From positions 33,634,051-33,698,050 of the forward strand of contig CM039129.1 in NCBI GenBank assembly GCA_022036555.1: a stretch of 64,000 nt of DNA, in the 5' to 3' direction. How positions within the stretch are numbered: the stretch's first letter is position 1; the number at the start of each line of letters is the position of its first letter. Origin of the DNA: Microstegium vimineum. Taxonomy: Eukaryota; Streptophyta; Magnoliopsida; Poales; Poaceae. The position numbers were made by a program, and so were the translations under genes. The notes under the pieces were generated by a model. The model saw only the letters and a program-made list of their open reading frames with translations. It was not told the origin of the DNA and searched no databases. Below, in pieces: positions 9,486 through 21,100 of the stretch.

Positions 9486-11329
9486 ATGTCGGCGGCGGCG
9501 CCGCCGCCGCCGCCGGATCCGGCGGTTCTGATGGACGAGCTCGTGGAGGAGTTCCTCCTCCGCCTGCCACCGGAGGATCCCGCGCTCCTCGCTCGCGCCG
9601 CCCTCGTCAGCAGGCAGTGGTACCGCGTCGTCACCGGCCCCGCCTTCCGCCGTAGATTCCGTGAGTTGTACCGCTCGACACCACTGCTGGGCTACATCCT
9701 CAACCTCGCCGACACGATCCGCTTCGTCCCTATGTCGTCATTTCGCCCGCCCCATGCACACCTCGGCTGTGTGCGAGCGGTCAGCTCAAGCCATGGCCGC
9801 GTGCTCCTCCATCGTTTATTCGAGGAGGGTCTGGTTGCGCCTCGTGCCCCCGTGCAGGATCTGGATGTCCTCCTCTCCGTGTGGCACCCCATCACGGGCG
9901 AGCAGCAGGACCTGCCCGTGGTGCCACTGCGGCCGAACAGAGCCCTGAACATGGCTAACTGGGACGCGGCCGTCGTCTGTGCCGGAGGTGACGACGGCTG
10001 TGACCATCTCCACTGCCATTTCGTGGTAGTCTTCGTGGGAAATCGTGACGACAGGAATTTCTCTTGTTTCTACTCATCCGAGGCTGGTAGCTGGAGTGTT
10101 CCCGTCTTTGCTTTGGAGGGGTTCGACAACGCTTTTGTCCCGGGGAACTGTCTCCTCATTGGCACTGACCTCTACACCACGTGTGCATTTAGCAATGAAA
10201 TCTTCAAATATGACTTGCGGACACATCAAATGCGTAATGTTCCCATAACACTAGGACCTGATGTCGAACCTGACATCATAGGACATAGCTCTAGGCTTAT
10301 TGTTGGAGAGGATGGTAGGCTAGGATTTGCCATGGCAAGCATTTCAACGCTTGGCCTGTGGCTAATGGAGAATGAAACATTGGAAGAAAGCAGATCCATT
10401 GACCTTCACATGCTACTCTCCCAGCTGATGCCATCCTATCCGAACCTTGGGTGGCCGCCTTTGCAGAGACTAGAGCTGGTGTCGTTTTCTTATGGACGCG
10501 TGTCGGGTTTTTCACCATCGATCTGAAGTCTGGGAGTTGCAAAAAGGTTGGGGAGTACTCCTCGGGTCATGTTGTTCCCTACGTGAGCTTCTGCACACCA
10601 GGTATGCATTTGATCACTTCCTAATCTGCCCATTTGCACAAGTAGTTAGTTCAGCATGAAAATCTAGTCAATTGCACATGTGCTCAACAATATTGTGTGT
10701 GTGTATGTGTGTTTTTCTTTTTCCGGTGAAAAAAAACAATGTCTCTGTCAAAGTATGATATCTGTACCTCATGTAAAAATTAAAATCCAGATTATGTCTA
10801 CTACATATGTGTTACCTACATATAATAGGTTGTAACTAAATACATAACTTCTAAAGTTCAAATATTGGTCTCATGCCAATCTTTAATGTTATATGTTCCT
10901 CAATCTTCTCTTGTATGCTAATGTCACTTGATAACACCATAGCAATATAAATCGGATAAGTTTGTAGATCTGGACTAGTTTGAGTTCTTCTTTATGATGT
11001 TGTGGATATGTGACCATTTACTGGATAATAAATCAGTGCTGTTTTGTTAGCCATCGGAACCAACTTGATGGCTCCTGTGTGATTTCTGTAGACCGAATGC
11101 TCAATGTTCCCATCAATTACTCATAATTTGCATTTGTGTTTCTTATGCAGCACCAGGAGCTGGTGTTGCCATTTCTTCAGTTGAGATGCCAGTAGCTGAT
11201 ATTGCAGTCTCTACAGACGAGGGAGCAGGAGCTGGTGTTGTGGTCTCTGCAGATGAGGGGCCAGGAGCTGCTGGCATGTGTCAAGTCAAGTGCCTAAGAA
11301 GCTCAAATTACAAGTGCAAGGGCCTCTAA
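9486..11329 (+). CDS. F-box protein gene, two exons, apparent frameshift in exon 1
   Basis: Exon 1 runs 9486-10601 and exon 2 11151-11329, with a GT-AG intron of 549 bp. The protein begins MSAAAPPPPPDPAVLMDELV. An F-box lies at about residues 14-60 (LVEEFLLRLPPEDPALLARAALVSRQWYRVV), which would dock to SKP1 in an SCF ubiquitin ligase. The remainder resembles grass F-box proteins with a degenerate beta-propeller-like C-terminal region (GCVRAVSSSHGRVLLH, DVLLSVWHPITGEQQDLP, SVPVFALEGF). The frame from the ATG stops at 10526. In a shifted frame, homologous-looking sequence continues (WVAAFAETRAGVVFL, FFTIDLKSGSCKKVGEYS) and joins exon 2 in phase, ending at 11327-11329. So one base is missing, or two are extra, near 10425-10445. 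This could be a pseudogene, a truncated allele or a sequence error. The substrate is unknown. Confidence 0.78.
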
Positions 11330-12060
11330 ATCAAGAGGGAAATGAATAGAACGGAATCATGGTTTTCAGTTCAATGTATCTTACTTGACTTTGCTGCTGG
11401 GCTGCGCTCCTAAATGTATTCTAGATCACTGGTATCGGTAATAATTAGTAGTACTATTTGTCTCTGAAGTCAGTAGCGGACTACTTAGTTTGATGCTGTC
11501 TTGGGCTCTTCTGCAAGATGGTAGCTGAATCAGGATTGTACTCACTTTGTGCTTGGTGATTTGAGTTTGCAATCTAATTATCAGAACAATATATTGACTT
11601 ATGTATGAAAGTATGACGTAGTGTGTATGATTGTGGCAAATTTTCCTCTTCAACTTTTGCCATGTGATTGGTTGGTTTAATATTCCTTGCAAATAGGTAG
11701 TATGGTGCAAAACAAAAAGGACTGTATTTGTATGCAATGGGAGCAGGATCGGTGAAAAATGAGATTTCTCTAGAATTTTGTGTAGCCAAGTTCACCAGAT
11801 TGAGGCTCTCTTTTTTTTCCCCGAAAGATCTCGTTTCCTAGCTTTGATTTATAATTAGAGAGAGTTAGCAGGCAGAGGGCATTCTCTATATCTCTTCAGT
11901 GTTAATGAGGACGCAGCAAAAAGGCTAAATGGTCGATTTTTTTTTTTTTTTGAAATTTCACCGTGGGGATTGCGCCCCCACCTGAATTTTTATTTCAAGA
12001 GCTTCGAGGCACAGATTACATTTGCTCTGCCACAAAAACATTGTGCCACGGGATATTTGG
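11330..12060 (+). other. 3' flank of F-box gene; no gene seen
   Basis: AT-rich sequence likely holding the 3' UTR of the F-box gene. A poly-T run and a short non-autonomous repeat-like segment lie at 11930-12060. No open frame with recognisable content. Confidence 0.5.
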
Positions 12061-12909
12061 TTGGGGGGGGGGGGGTCAAACACATGACACCAGAGATCAG
12101 CGACGGCTCTTGAAGATCGCCAAAGTTGAGCCTCCACTTTACAAGCTGCTAAGACCTGTTGCAGGTAAATGGTCAGTCTTTCATCCCTCCATTTATTTAA
12201 CCGCTTGCATTGGGAAAATAAGGGAGTCGCTATCCATCTTCGAGACATTTTGGATTTCAGACCTAGCTAAAGATCCATTCAGATTTCAGAATGGCCACAA
12301 CAACAGCAGAGGAAAATGGGGGCTCTACAGAGAAATTGTAAAACAAGCAGATGTAAAACAAGCAGATATCCTTACTAGAGGACAGGTGCTGAAATGATTG
12401 ATTTAGAGAATTCTATATAGAAGTTTCAGACTTAATAAATGTTGACAAATTACATACACACTGAACAACCTCGAAACTACGGAAGCTGACCCATTAGATT
12501 TGTTTGTTAATAAAAAGAGAAAGACATGGAATACATCAGATTTGATCTCAGGCTACGATCATAGGTGAGTCATTAAAAAGAGGGACTAAATGACTGTGGA
12601 AACATACTCTTATATATAAACTTTCCAACTGCTACAGTTATACTAATTGACAGTGACTGAAACAAAACACTTTCAGGCTTTCAGCACCAGGTCTCCAAGA
12701 TACCAAGAGCAGCCTTGCTCAAGTTTGTGGATTGATCATTGCATGCTCACTGATGGTTGCTTACACCGCTACACCAGTATGATCTGAAATATATAGAATG
12801 CAATAAAGATAGGATTTGAATATGCTATAGCTTAAAAATATGCATAAATGGAAGATGAAATATGTGCGGTGGAAGGGCATTTTTCTAAGCTGCTGGTTAC
12901 TTTTGTTCT

Positions 12910-12910
<1 letters not shown>

Positions 12911-12939
<29 letters not shown>
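12911..12939. repeat. Poly-G tract (about 28 G)
   Basis: A long uninterrupted G run at the start of copy B of the duplication; copy A has a shorter run of about 12 G at 12064-12076. Length is prone to polymerase or sequencing error. Confidence 0.9.
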
Positions 12940-12940
<1 letters not shown>

Positions 12941-13661
12941 CAAACACATGACACCAGAGATCAGCTACGGCTCTTCAAGGTACTGGCATTCTGAGTCGCC
13001 AAAGTTGAACCTCCACTTTACAAGCTGTTAAGACCTGTTGCAGGTAAATGGTCGGTCTTTCATCCCTCCATTTATTTAACCGCTTGCATTGGGAAAATAA
13101 GGGAGTCGATATCCAACAAAAACATGGAGACATTTTGGATTTCAGACCTAGCTAAATATCCATTCAGATTTCAGAATGGCCACAGCAACAGCAGAGGAAA
13201 ATGGGGGCCCTACAGAGAGAAATTGTAAAACAAGCACATATCATTTACTAGAGGGTAGGTGCTGAAACAAACTCTTTGATTCATTTAGAGAATCCTATAT
13301 AGAAGTTTCAGACTTAATAAATGTTTAGAAATTACATACACACTGAACAACCTCGAAACTACTGAAGCTGACCCATTAGATTTGTTTGTTAATAAAAATA
13401 GAGAGACATGGAATACATCAGATTTGATCTCAGGCTACGATCATAGGTGAATCACTAAAAAGAGGGACTAAATGACTGTGGAAACATACTCTTATATATC
13501 ACTCTAAACTTTCCAACTGAAACCATTATACTAATTGACAGTGACTGAAACAAAACATTTTCAGCCTTTCAGCACCAGGTCTCCAAGATACCAAGAGCAG
13601 CCTTGCTCAAGTTTGTGGATTGATCATTGCATGCTAACTCGAAAACACAGGGGGGTGGGGG

Positions 13662-13937
13662 TACGGATGAGAACGGTGCGGATATTTTCCAATCGTATTC
13701 GAGACTGAATTCATTTAGAGGGGTTTAGATCAGTTTGTATCCGTGTCTGGATATTCAATATCCGATACCGTATTCGTATCCGAATACTTAAATTTCATAG
13801 GAGTGATGTCGATATCAAATCATATCCTATTCGACATGGTTGACACTATTCGTATTTGAATCCGAATCCGGACAGAAATATGAAAACAAATGTAATATCA
13901 GTGATATTCGTTCGTATCCGATCCGTTTTCATCCCTA
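13662..13937. mobile_element. hAT-like MITE
   Basis: The left end TACGGATGAGAACGG mirrors the right end, whose complement is TAGGGATGAAAACGG; both are followed by related GCGGAT/CGGATAC sequences. The flanking 8-mers ggtggggg (13654-13661) and ggtggtgg (13938-13945) differ at one base, as expected for the 8-bp duplication of hAT elements. It is 276 bp with no coding capacity, and lies inside copy B of the tandem duplication. Confidence 0.72.
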
Positions 13938-14619
13938 GGTGGTGGGTCCCCGGCTATGATAATGCAAGCTCACCGATGGTTGCTTACAAGAGTATGATCT
14001 GAAAAATATAGAATGCATAAAAGATAGGAATATGCTATAGCTTAAAAATATGCATAAATGGAAGATGAAATATGTGCGGTGGAAGGACATTTTTCTTAGC
14101 TGCTGGTTACTCTTTTTAGTAGCAGATATGAACTTACCATTAGCACAATATGAAAGTCTTTTTTGTATGCATGAACACTAATGAGGGTGTTGTGGGCTTG
14201 TAACTTATCAATGTCTAAAAAAAATGTAATTTCAAGGTGACTGGCAGTATCTTGTTGATGAGGAATTCAGGATGATAAAGTTCTGTGGAACTAGGATGGA
14301 AATCCTGAAATAGAATCTTTTTACTCCCCCCCTACGTCTCTCTTATTATTTAAGATGTTAATTAAGCCGTCATCATAAATCTTTCTGTTTAGTTATTGTA
14401 TACAAGAGTATACAAGTATAGAAATACCTAAGTGTTCCAACTGTTACTTCCCACACTCATTTGGCTTATAGCCCGCTGGTTCATTTTACTTGAAATTGGC
14501 GAGTAGAGGCGGTTCTACAAATCGATTTCAACCGTACCACCTCTAAAAAGTGTTTCCAGCTAGTGTTATAATGTAGTTATGAATTCCTACCTGCAATCTT
14601 CCTTAACGTTATACTCCCT

Positions 14620-15400
14620 TCATTCCAAATTATAAGGCATTCCGGCTAGGAACGGGTTTGCCCGTACTCACTGGTGGGCTCGATGATTTTTTATTGATTA
14701 AGCAAGGTGGGTGCTCTCCGTTAATACATTAATCGAGATGGACAAAGCAACTGCCTCTATTAAGGTCTCATTAACTGGGACCTTTCGATGGACGAAGTAC
14801 CTGCCTTTGTTAATATTTGTGTAGTAGCAGTGACGGATTCAGAAACGGACCAAGAGGGGGAGCTAAATAACATAGGCTAAAATCTTTTTGCTCGTTGAAC
14901 ACATACACTAATACTCTAATAGCCTCTTATTTAGGCCCTATTTAGTTCTCTTGTAAATTCCAAAACTTTACAAAATTTCATGTCACATCGAATCTTTGGA
15001 CGCATGCATGAAGTATTAAATATAGGTAAAAAAGAATTAATTATACAATTTGTATGTAGTTTGCGGACGAATCTTTTGAGTCTAGTTACTCCATAATCGG
15101 ACAATAATTATCAAATACAAACGAAACACTATATTTCAAACGAGGGCTTAGATCGCTTTAAAATTCTAAAACTTTACAAGATTCTCTGTCACATTGAATG
15201 TTTGTACGTATGCATAAAACATTAAATATAGGTAAAAAAGATAACTAATTGCACAATTTATCTGTAATTTACGAGATGAATCTTTTGAGCCTAGTTACTC
15301 TATGGTTGGATAATAATTACCAAATACAAACGAAATACTACGGTTCAAAATTTTATAAAGTTTTTGGATCTAAACATGCCCTAGATGTAGCTAAAATTGA
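14620..15400. mobile_element. MITE-derived sequence, including two head-to-tail related copies
   Basis: Segments 14935-15135 and 15150-15395 are diverged copies of one family. Both hold aaaactttacaa, gtcacatcgaatctttgg / gtcacattgaatgtttgt, cattaaatataggtaaaaaag, gaatcttttgagtctagttactc and caaatacaaacgaaa. This family is common in panicoid grass DNA; a superfamily is not assigned. A fragment resembling a Stowaway edge (ctcccttcattccaaattataaggcatt) lies near 14626. Confidence 0.6.
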
Positions 15401-16080
15401 TAATTTGATATTGATTCAAAGTGCTCAAAATCAAAGATACAAATCTATTAAACAAATTTCCAGGCCACGTGGGGAGATTAGCTTATGTTGCATATCTTGA
15501 CGCAATACAAATACTTACTGTCTCTCGGTACTTACTCTTGAATAATTAGTTGTGTTAGAAAATATTCATTAAAAAATGTGTTGCAAATTGAAGGACAAAA
15601 TTTGAATCAGCTGGCTCTATTGACACGTCAGCCTTACTGCAAGGAAGATGCCATTCTTTTTTTTTATATATGCTACCTATAGTGTGTTAATGTGCTGTAG
15701 GAAAGAGAATCAAAATCTCTGACGGTGGCGGAGATTCACAATCACCTCGTAATAATTATACGAATCGTCAGGGGCTTAAGTCAAAAGTTGGAACCACAGA
15801 GTCAACTTTTAACCTTCCCGACCGTTGGGATGGTCCTCAGCCGTACTGAGCTCGTGACGCGCCACCGTCTCTGCAAGTGGGTCCGGGTTCAGACCCGTCT
15901 GTGCCGATAAGAGATCTCTTCCAAATAAGGCCCCGAAAGTTCATCTGTCAGAAATTTGAAAGAAAACATCTTGAAAAATCAATTGCACATTTTTTTATTC
16001 ATGAGACATGTAGAATAGTTAATTAAGCCATAATTGCGTAGCTTATACGAATTTGTTTTCCTAATTATTCCTACCGAACC

Positions 16081-16556
16081 TAGGAGCTGTTTGGTTCAGT
16101 GTTATTTCCACGGAAATGCTTTACCTGCATGTTTGGTTGGACTTTCCTAGAATGGTTAACGGAGGAATTAGTTACGGGCACATGCAACCGGGTTACCGCC
16201 CAACTCCCGACGTTATCGGATTACGTCGCGCAGGAGCGACTCCTAGGTACTTACTGCTCCGCTCCACATTTTTTAGCTCTGCTCCACGATTTTTAGCCAA
16301 ACGGTTTCAACTTCATGCACACAACTCCAGAAAAAAGGTAAAGTTACGAGAGCATCTAAAGAGGTGCTCCACAAAAATCTGGAGTTCGTGGAGCTACTTT
16401 ATAGTGGAGTTTGTGGAGCAGAGTTCGTGGAACAGTCCCAAACAGTCCCTTAGTGTAGCAACCAAACAAAACGCGGTTTCAATTGCATGGCAACCAGTAG
16501 CACTGTTTTCTGTTGCCACTCCCAACGTTGAACCAAACACCACCCTAGTATTACTA
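16081..16556. mobile_element. Nested MITE region with GTTTGGTT ends
   Basis: The left edge ggagctgtttggttcagtg is mirrored by gttgaaccaaacaccacc at the right edge, a pattern typical of PIF/Tourist-like MITEs. Inside is a second repeat with inverted tgctccac / gtggagc motifs (16250-16450). No intact protein was seen. The edges are approximate. Confidence 0.5.
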
Positions 16557-17018
16557 CTAAGGATCTCAATTCGTGCTTCATCATTCAACATAATTATATT
16601 TGACTTGGCCTTTTTTTAAAAAAAAGAAAACATAACTACAAAATCCTAGTAAAAGCGGAGCTTGTGGACAATTTATTCATATCTCCAAACAATATAATAT
16701 GCTAAATTTTGTTCCCTCATGGGATTTAGGGCACAAGAGTTCACCACATAAATGATTACTACTGCCTCTTTTTTAAATTATAATTTGTTTGACTTTTTAA
16801 TTTTTTAACCTCAAATTTGACAATTCTTATTATTCAATTTTTTGTGTAAAATATCACTTATTTTGTTGTGACTTGCTTATTTAATAAATGATCTATAAAA
16901 ATGACTTAAATTTTGATTATGTTTGCACAATTTTTTAATAAAACGAGTGGTTAAATTTAGGATAAAAAATGTCAAACGAGTTATAATTTGAAATGGAGAG
17001 TGTACTAAACAATAATTT

Positions 17019-17269
17019 CTCCATCCCAAAATAGATGTCATTCTCGCTTCCCGAGAAGTCAAAGTCTTTTAATTTTGACTAATCATATATAAAAAAATAT
17101 TAATATTTATAATACATAATTAATATCATTAGATATCGTTGAATATACTTTTATAATAAACTTATTTAGATGTATAAATATTTTTCATATTTTTTATAAA
17201 CTTAGTTAAAGTTTAGAAAAGTTGACCGACACAATTTTCATAACGACTTCTATTATGGAACGGAGGGAG
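17019..17269. mobile_element. Stowaway-like MITE
   Basis: Begins ctccatcccaaaatagatgtcattc and ends tatggaacggagggag, giving the Stowaway-type CTCCCTCCGTTCC terminal repeat with TA context at the right (gtacta). The internal AT-rich part matches the older copy at 8878-9110. Confidence 0.75.
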
Positions 17270-17339
17270 TACTAGTTATTTAATTTAACTAAATAGATGT
17301 CGATGATGATAGCGAATTGAAGATGCACCATAAAAAGTA

Positions 17340-18100
17340 GGGGGATATATTATAGTTATAATATATATATATATATATAAATATTATAAGTCAGCCGGCC
17401 GTCTTTTATTCTCATCGCACGCACACTGCCTAGTGCCTAGTCCACACACGGGACCTCTTATCCATTCACGCGTCGTCTTCAACCTTTCATTCCTCTCCCC
17501 TCCCCGCCCCCCGGAGACGAAACGGCGATTGGCGAGCTCCTGTAGGGTGACTTCCTCCTCAGCCCGCACCCCACCGCCTCTCTGTGCTCGCTCGTGCCGA
17601 GCTCCTCCCTGCCTCCACTCGCGTCGGCCATGGCAGATCCGCCGGAGACGGTGGCCGCCGCCCCTACTGTGCATCAGGTGTTCGTCAGGCCCTTGGCCTC
17701 TCGCCGGCGACGAGCACCAACCAGGTTCGTTCGTCCTTGACTTCCTTACCCTTCCTGTTGCAAAAAACCGAGCTCCGATCCCCAACCCTAACTTAAACTA
17801 TTTGCTATCTGGTGGCTCAGATCCGTGCTTCTGTCCATCCCACCTCATAGCGACCCAGGGTCTGCGACGTTGTGACCGGATGTTGCCCCCTGCCAGGCCA
17901 ACTGTGGAGGGACAGGGCTTTCCAAGGCTGCCTGCGCGACTGCCATAATGATGAGGCTGCCCGGTCAGGAGGCCCTTCAGCTCTGCACTGCTTCTTCTCG
18001 TGCCTGCTACCAGCTGCCTCTGGGCTCCTGTGATCCTTCCTGCTCAGGATTGGCTGCTCCCAGCAGTCCCAAGCTTTCCTCAGTGACAAATTGACAGCAA
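17340..18100 (+). other. GC-rich exon-like island, possible 5' end of an unidentified gene or gene fragment
   Basis: After an (at)n run near 17360, composition changes to GC-rich with CT-rich leader-like sequence. An ATG in good context (gccATGGCAG, 17630) opens MADPPETVAAAPTVHQVFVR, and a possible donor (ccag|gttcgt) follows at 17725. A second exon-like block spans 17810-18105. I do not recognise the product, and no downstream exons could be linked with confidence, although short exon-like blocks occur at 19495-19632. It may be a real small gene, a non-coding RNA or a captured fragment. Confidence 0.3.
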
Positions 18101-21100
18101 GGTGAGAATGTGAGATATAAATTTTGTTCTATTTTTTGTTTTTGAATATTCAGTAACCGTGATTGAGTGATTTTAGTTCTAAATTTTCTTACGATTTCCG
18201 TGGTTGTTGTATATGTAGTTCTGTAATTTATACCTAATAAGGTTTATTAAAATTCAATATGAAAGAAGTGACACACCATCTCACGTACATGAACTGATTA
18301 TGGAAAAAGTCAATCAATCAAGCCATGCCGCTTTGAGTCACTGACAATAACAAACTAAAATCGCCATGGGGTGTACAGGAGTGCTCATGCCATCATGAAA
18401 CCTGTTCTGATTTATTTGAGCATCACAGCATTTCAGCAGGAACACATTTAATCAATGAGACAATAATCAAAATTAAGGAGTATTTCAGCACCTCTGCATA
18501 AACATAAGCACTGTGGAGTAGATACAAACGAATAATCCATTATTGCCCAATGAGTGAATCTATTTCTCAGCTAGCATGTTCAAAAGATAAGTATAATTCC
18601 AGCTAGTAAAACTTTGAATCATTATTTCTATTAGAGCATCTGCTCTGTTCTAAGATACAGATCAACCCTAATGTACACTTTGAACCCACGAAGGACTAAA
18701 ATAATTCATTAATGAAACTTGCATGCCCCTCTTAGGCCTGCAACAGGTGATTAATTAAGGCATCCATGTCTCTTTGCTTTCGCCACTTCGCTCAACATTG
18801 CCTACTCACTGCAACCATGCAGTTACTAACCAAATTTGCTAATAGAGAGCATGCACACCTTAGCTCTGCTTGAATACATTTCTGTCCCGTTACAAACATA
18901 GATGTGATGCATAAACAAATGAAAACGAAGACTATACTTTTTGCTTTTTTAGAATGCACAAATTGCTAATACAGGTGTTATGATTAGCACACCAAATTTC
19001 AATTAAATTGCTATTTGTGTTAACTTTGTGTTGGCAGACCCACTGTAATTTTATTTACATACATCTTATATATTAAGACTCAAATGTTAATATGCCTTGC
19101 CTTTCTTATTTACTAGGTTCAAAGTTCCGCATTGCGTGGTTTCTTAAAAATTGATTATAAAATTTTGATTCACTCTATACTTCATCCTTTTGTTCTGTAG
19201 TTTCTTTCGCGCATACTCTTCTTTGTTTAGTATGCTGATTTACCCTTTCACCTAGAGTTCAGCTTAGCTAACGATGTTACCTATGCACACTAGCCTTGCC
19301 TTTCATGAATCCCATGTCACCTATTTCCTAGGAGCACCATGTAAGCAAGCCACAACAGCTACGACGCCTGTCCCTCTACAGTGCCTTCGATTTCTCCGCC
19401 TCGTCACCCCGCTTCACATCCCTTGCGGTTGAAGTTGGGTCGTTGTCGCTCTAGCTGTTCATAATAGTTAATCAGTGTACTCTGTGTCTCCTCCTCGCCA
19501 GATGTCGGGCAAAGCTAAGTTGGGCAGAGCCACATTCCAAGTCGAGCTGCGGCTGCTAGTGGCTTGCCAATCTTCACTAGCGAGCATCAACCTCCATGGT
19601 CAAGCGAAAAGGCGGATGACAGCATACAAAGGTGAGCAATCTGGTGTCACCTATTTCCTTGCATCCCATGTTAGCACCTTCATATTTTTTTAGACAATTT
19701 AAGTGTTATTTGTTAGGCAATAATATGCATTTGAAAAGGTAATTTAGTATTTTCTAACTAGTCAAAAAGGCCATCTGATTAGTTGGACGACATGCTAATA
19801 GTGACAACGAGGCAAAGAAGCACATATACAATTATGAACTTGCTACCTTTCTACTTACCACTAGGATGACTAATCATGATTCAAGCTGTCCTCTTGAAAG
19901 CAAATGAGGTCACACTACTATTTTTAATGGTTTCATGTTTCATGACAATATATTGCTTGTTTTTCTATTTTTCTTAGGAATGGATATCACTTGAATACAA
20001 CTAAACAATGGTTGCTACTGCTTGGTGCTGCCACAAATTAACTAGGGTGCCTTTTGTGCTGCTATGAAAATGTTCTTCTCACATTTTTTGGTTAGTTTAA
20101 CCTTTCATTCTTTGGCATTTTAATTGGGATGTACAATGTCATTGTGTATTTTTGGTCGAAGGCTCATAGCGCTTGTAATATTGCAGAGTAGAGCTATGCA
20201 TCATATATCAAAAGCCTTTACCATAGCATGCTCAAAGTTGGAGAAGAATGGAAACGGTATGATCCTTGTGGCTACCTGTTTGGTACATCTATTTTCTGTT
20301 TAACTGTTTCTCACATGAGTGTAAGGTGTCTTATCCCCATGGTGTTACATTAGTCCTGATTAAATAATTCTATGTCTTAAATTAAATTCCATTGAGATTA
20401 CGTATTTGACCAACTTTTGTGTTGAATTGCTAGTGAGATACTCATGTGAAACAATCAACTGGTCTAATTCTTCATGGTTTGCTATAGTTTACCTGTTGAA
20501 TCAAACCAGCACCACTAACCTGTGACAGATTTATCATGTGGAAGACTGTATAAACTTTACGAATAGGAACATATGACTATCTTTAAAGCATTGGATATTC
20601 TGATTTATAGAATAACTCACTAAAATTGCAAAATCATTAGACTGCTTACAAAAGAATTGCCATTCTCAATTAATTTCTGAAGAAAGTAGTTTTGGATTAG
20701 TTACATATGCCCAAATTTAAACTTCTGATCTAATTCTCTTTGTAATAATGCCTTACAATCTCGTTTCTCAATGCAAAAATGGTCACCTATCACCTATCAG
20801 TTCCTATTTCCTATCAAACAGGTGGTTATGCCTGAATTTTATTCCTAAATCACAACAAAATTACAAAGTTCCACCTATTTTCCACCACATCATACCACAT
20901 GAAAACTCCAGCTAGCGCTCGATAGGAACTACCAGCACCACTAAACTTTTATACTTTTAAGTACAAGACTTTAAAAGACCACATGAAACTTGCTAGCATG
21001 ACTAGGGCAGGACTTACTGTGTTGTTTCCACTAACTAGAATGATACCAACTAACTTGCCATAAGAACCTGTGAATTCCTTATTACTGAGTCAGGTGTGTT

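Larger units (their letters stand above)
12061..14115. repeat. ~850-bp tandem duplication, second copy carries insertions
   Basis: Copy A is 12061-12907. Copy B is 12911-13648 plus 13967-14115. Both start with a poly-G tract then tcaaacacatgacaccagagatcag. They share ggtaaatggtc...tttcatccctccatttatttaacc, tcatacgatcataggtga-type stretches, and end with catggaagatgaaatatgtgcggtggaagg. The split in copy B is caused by a hAT-like MITE and some flanking bases. No coding content. Confidence 0.88.
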
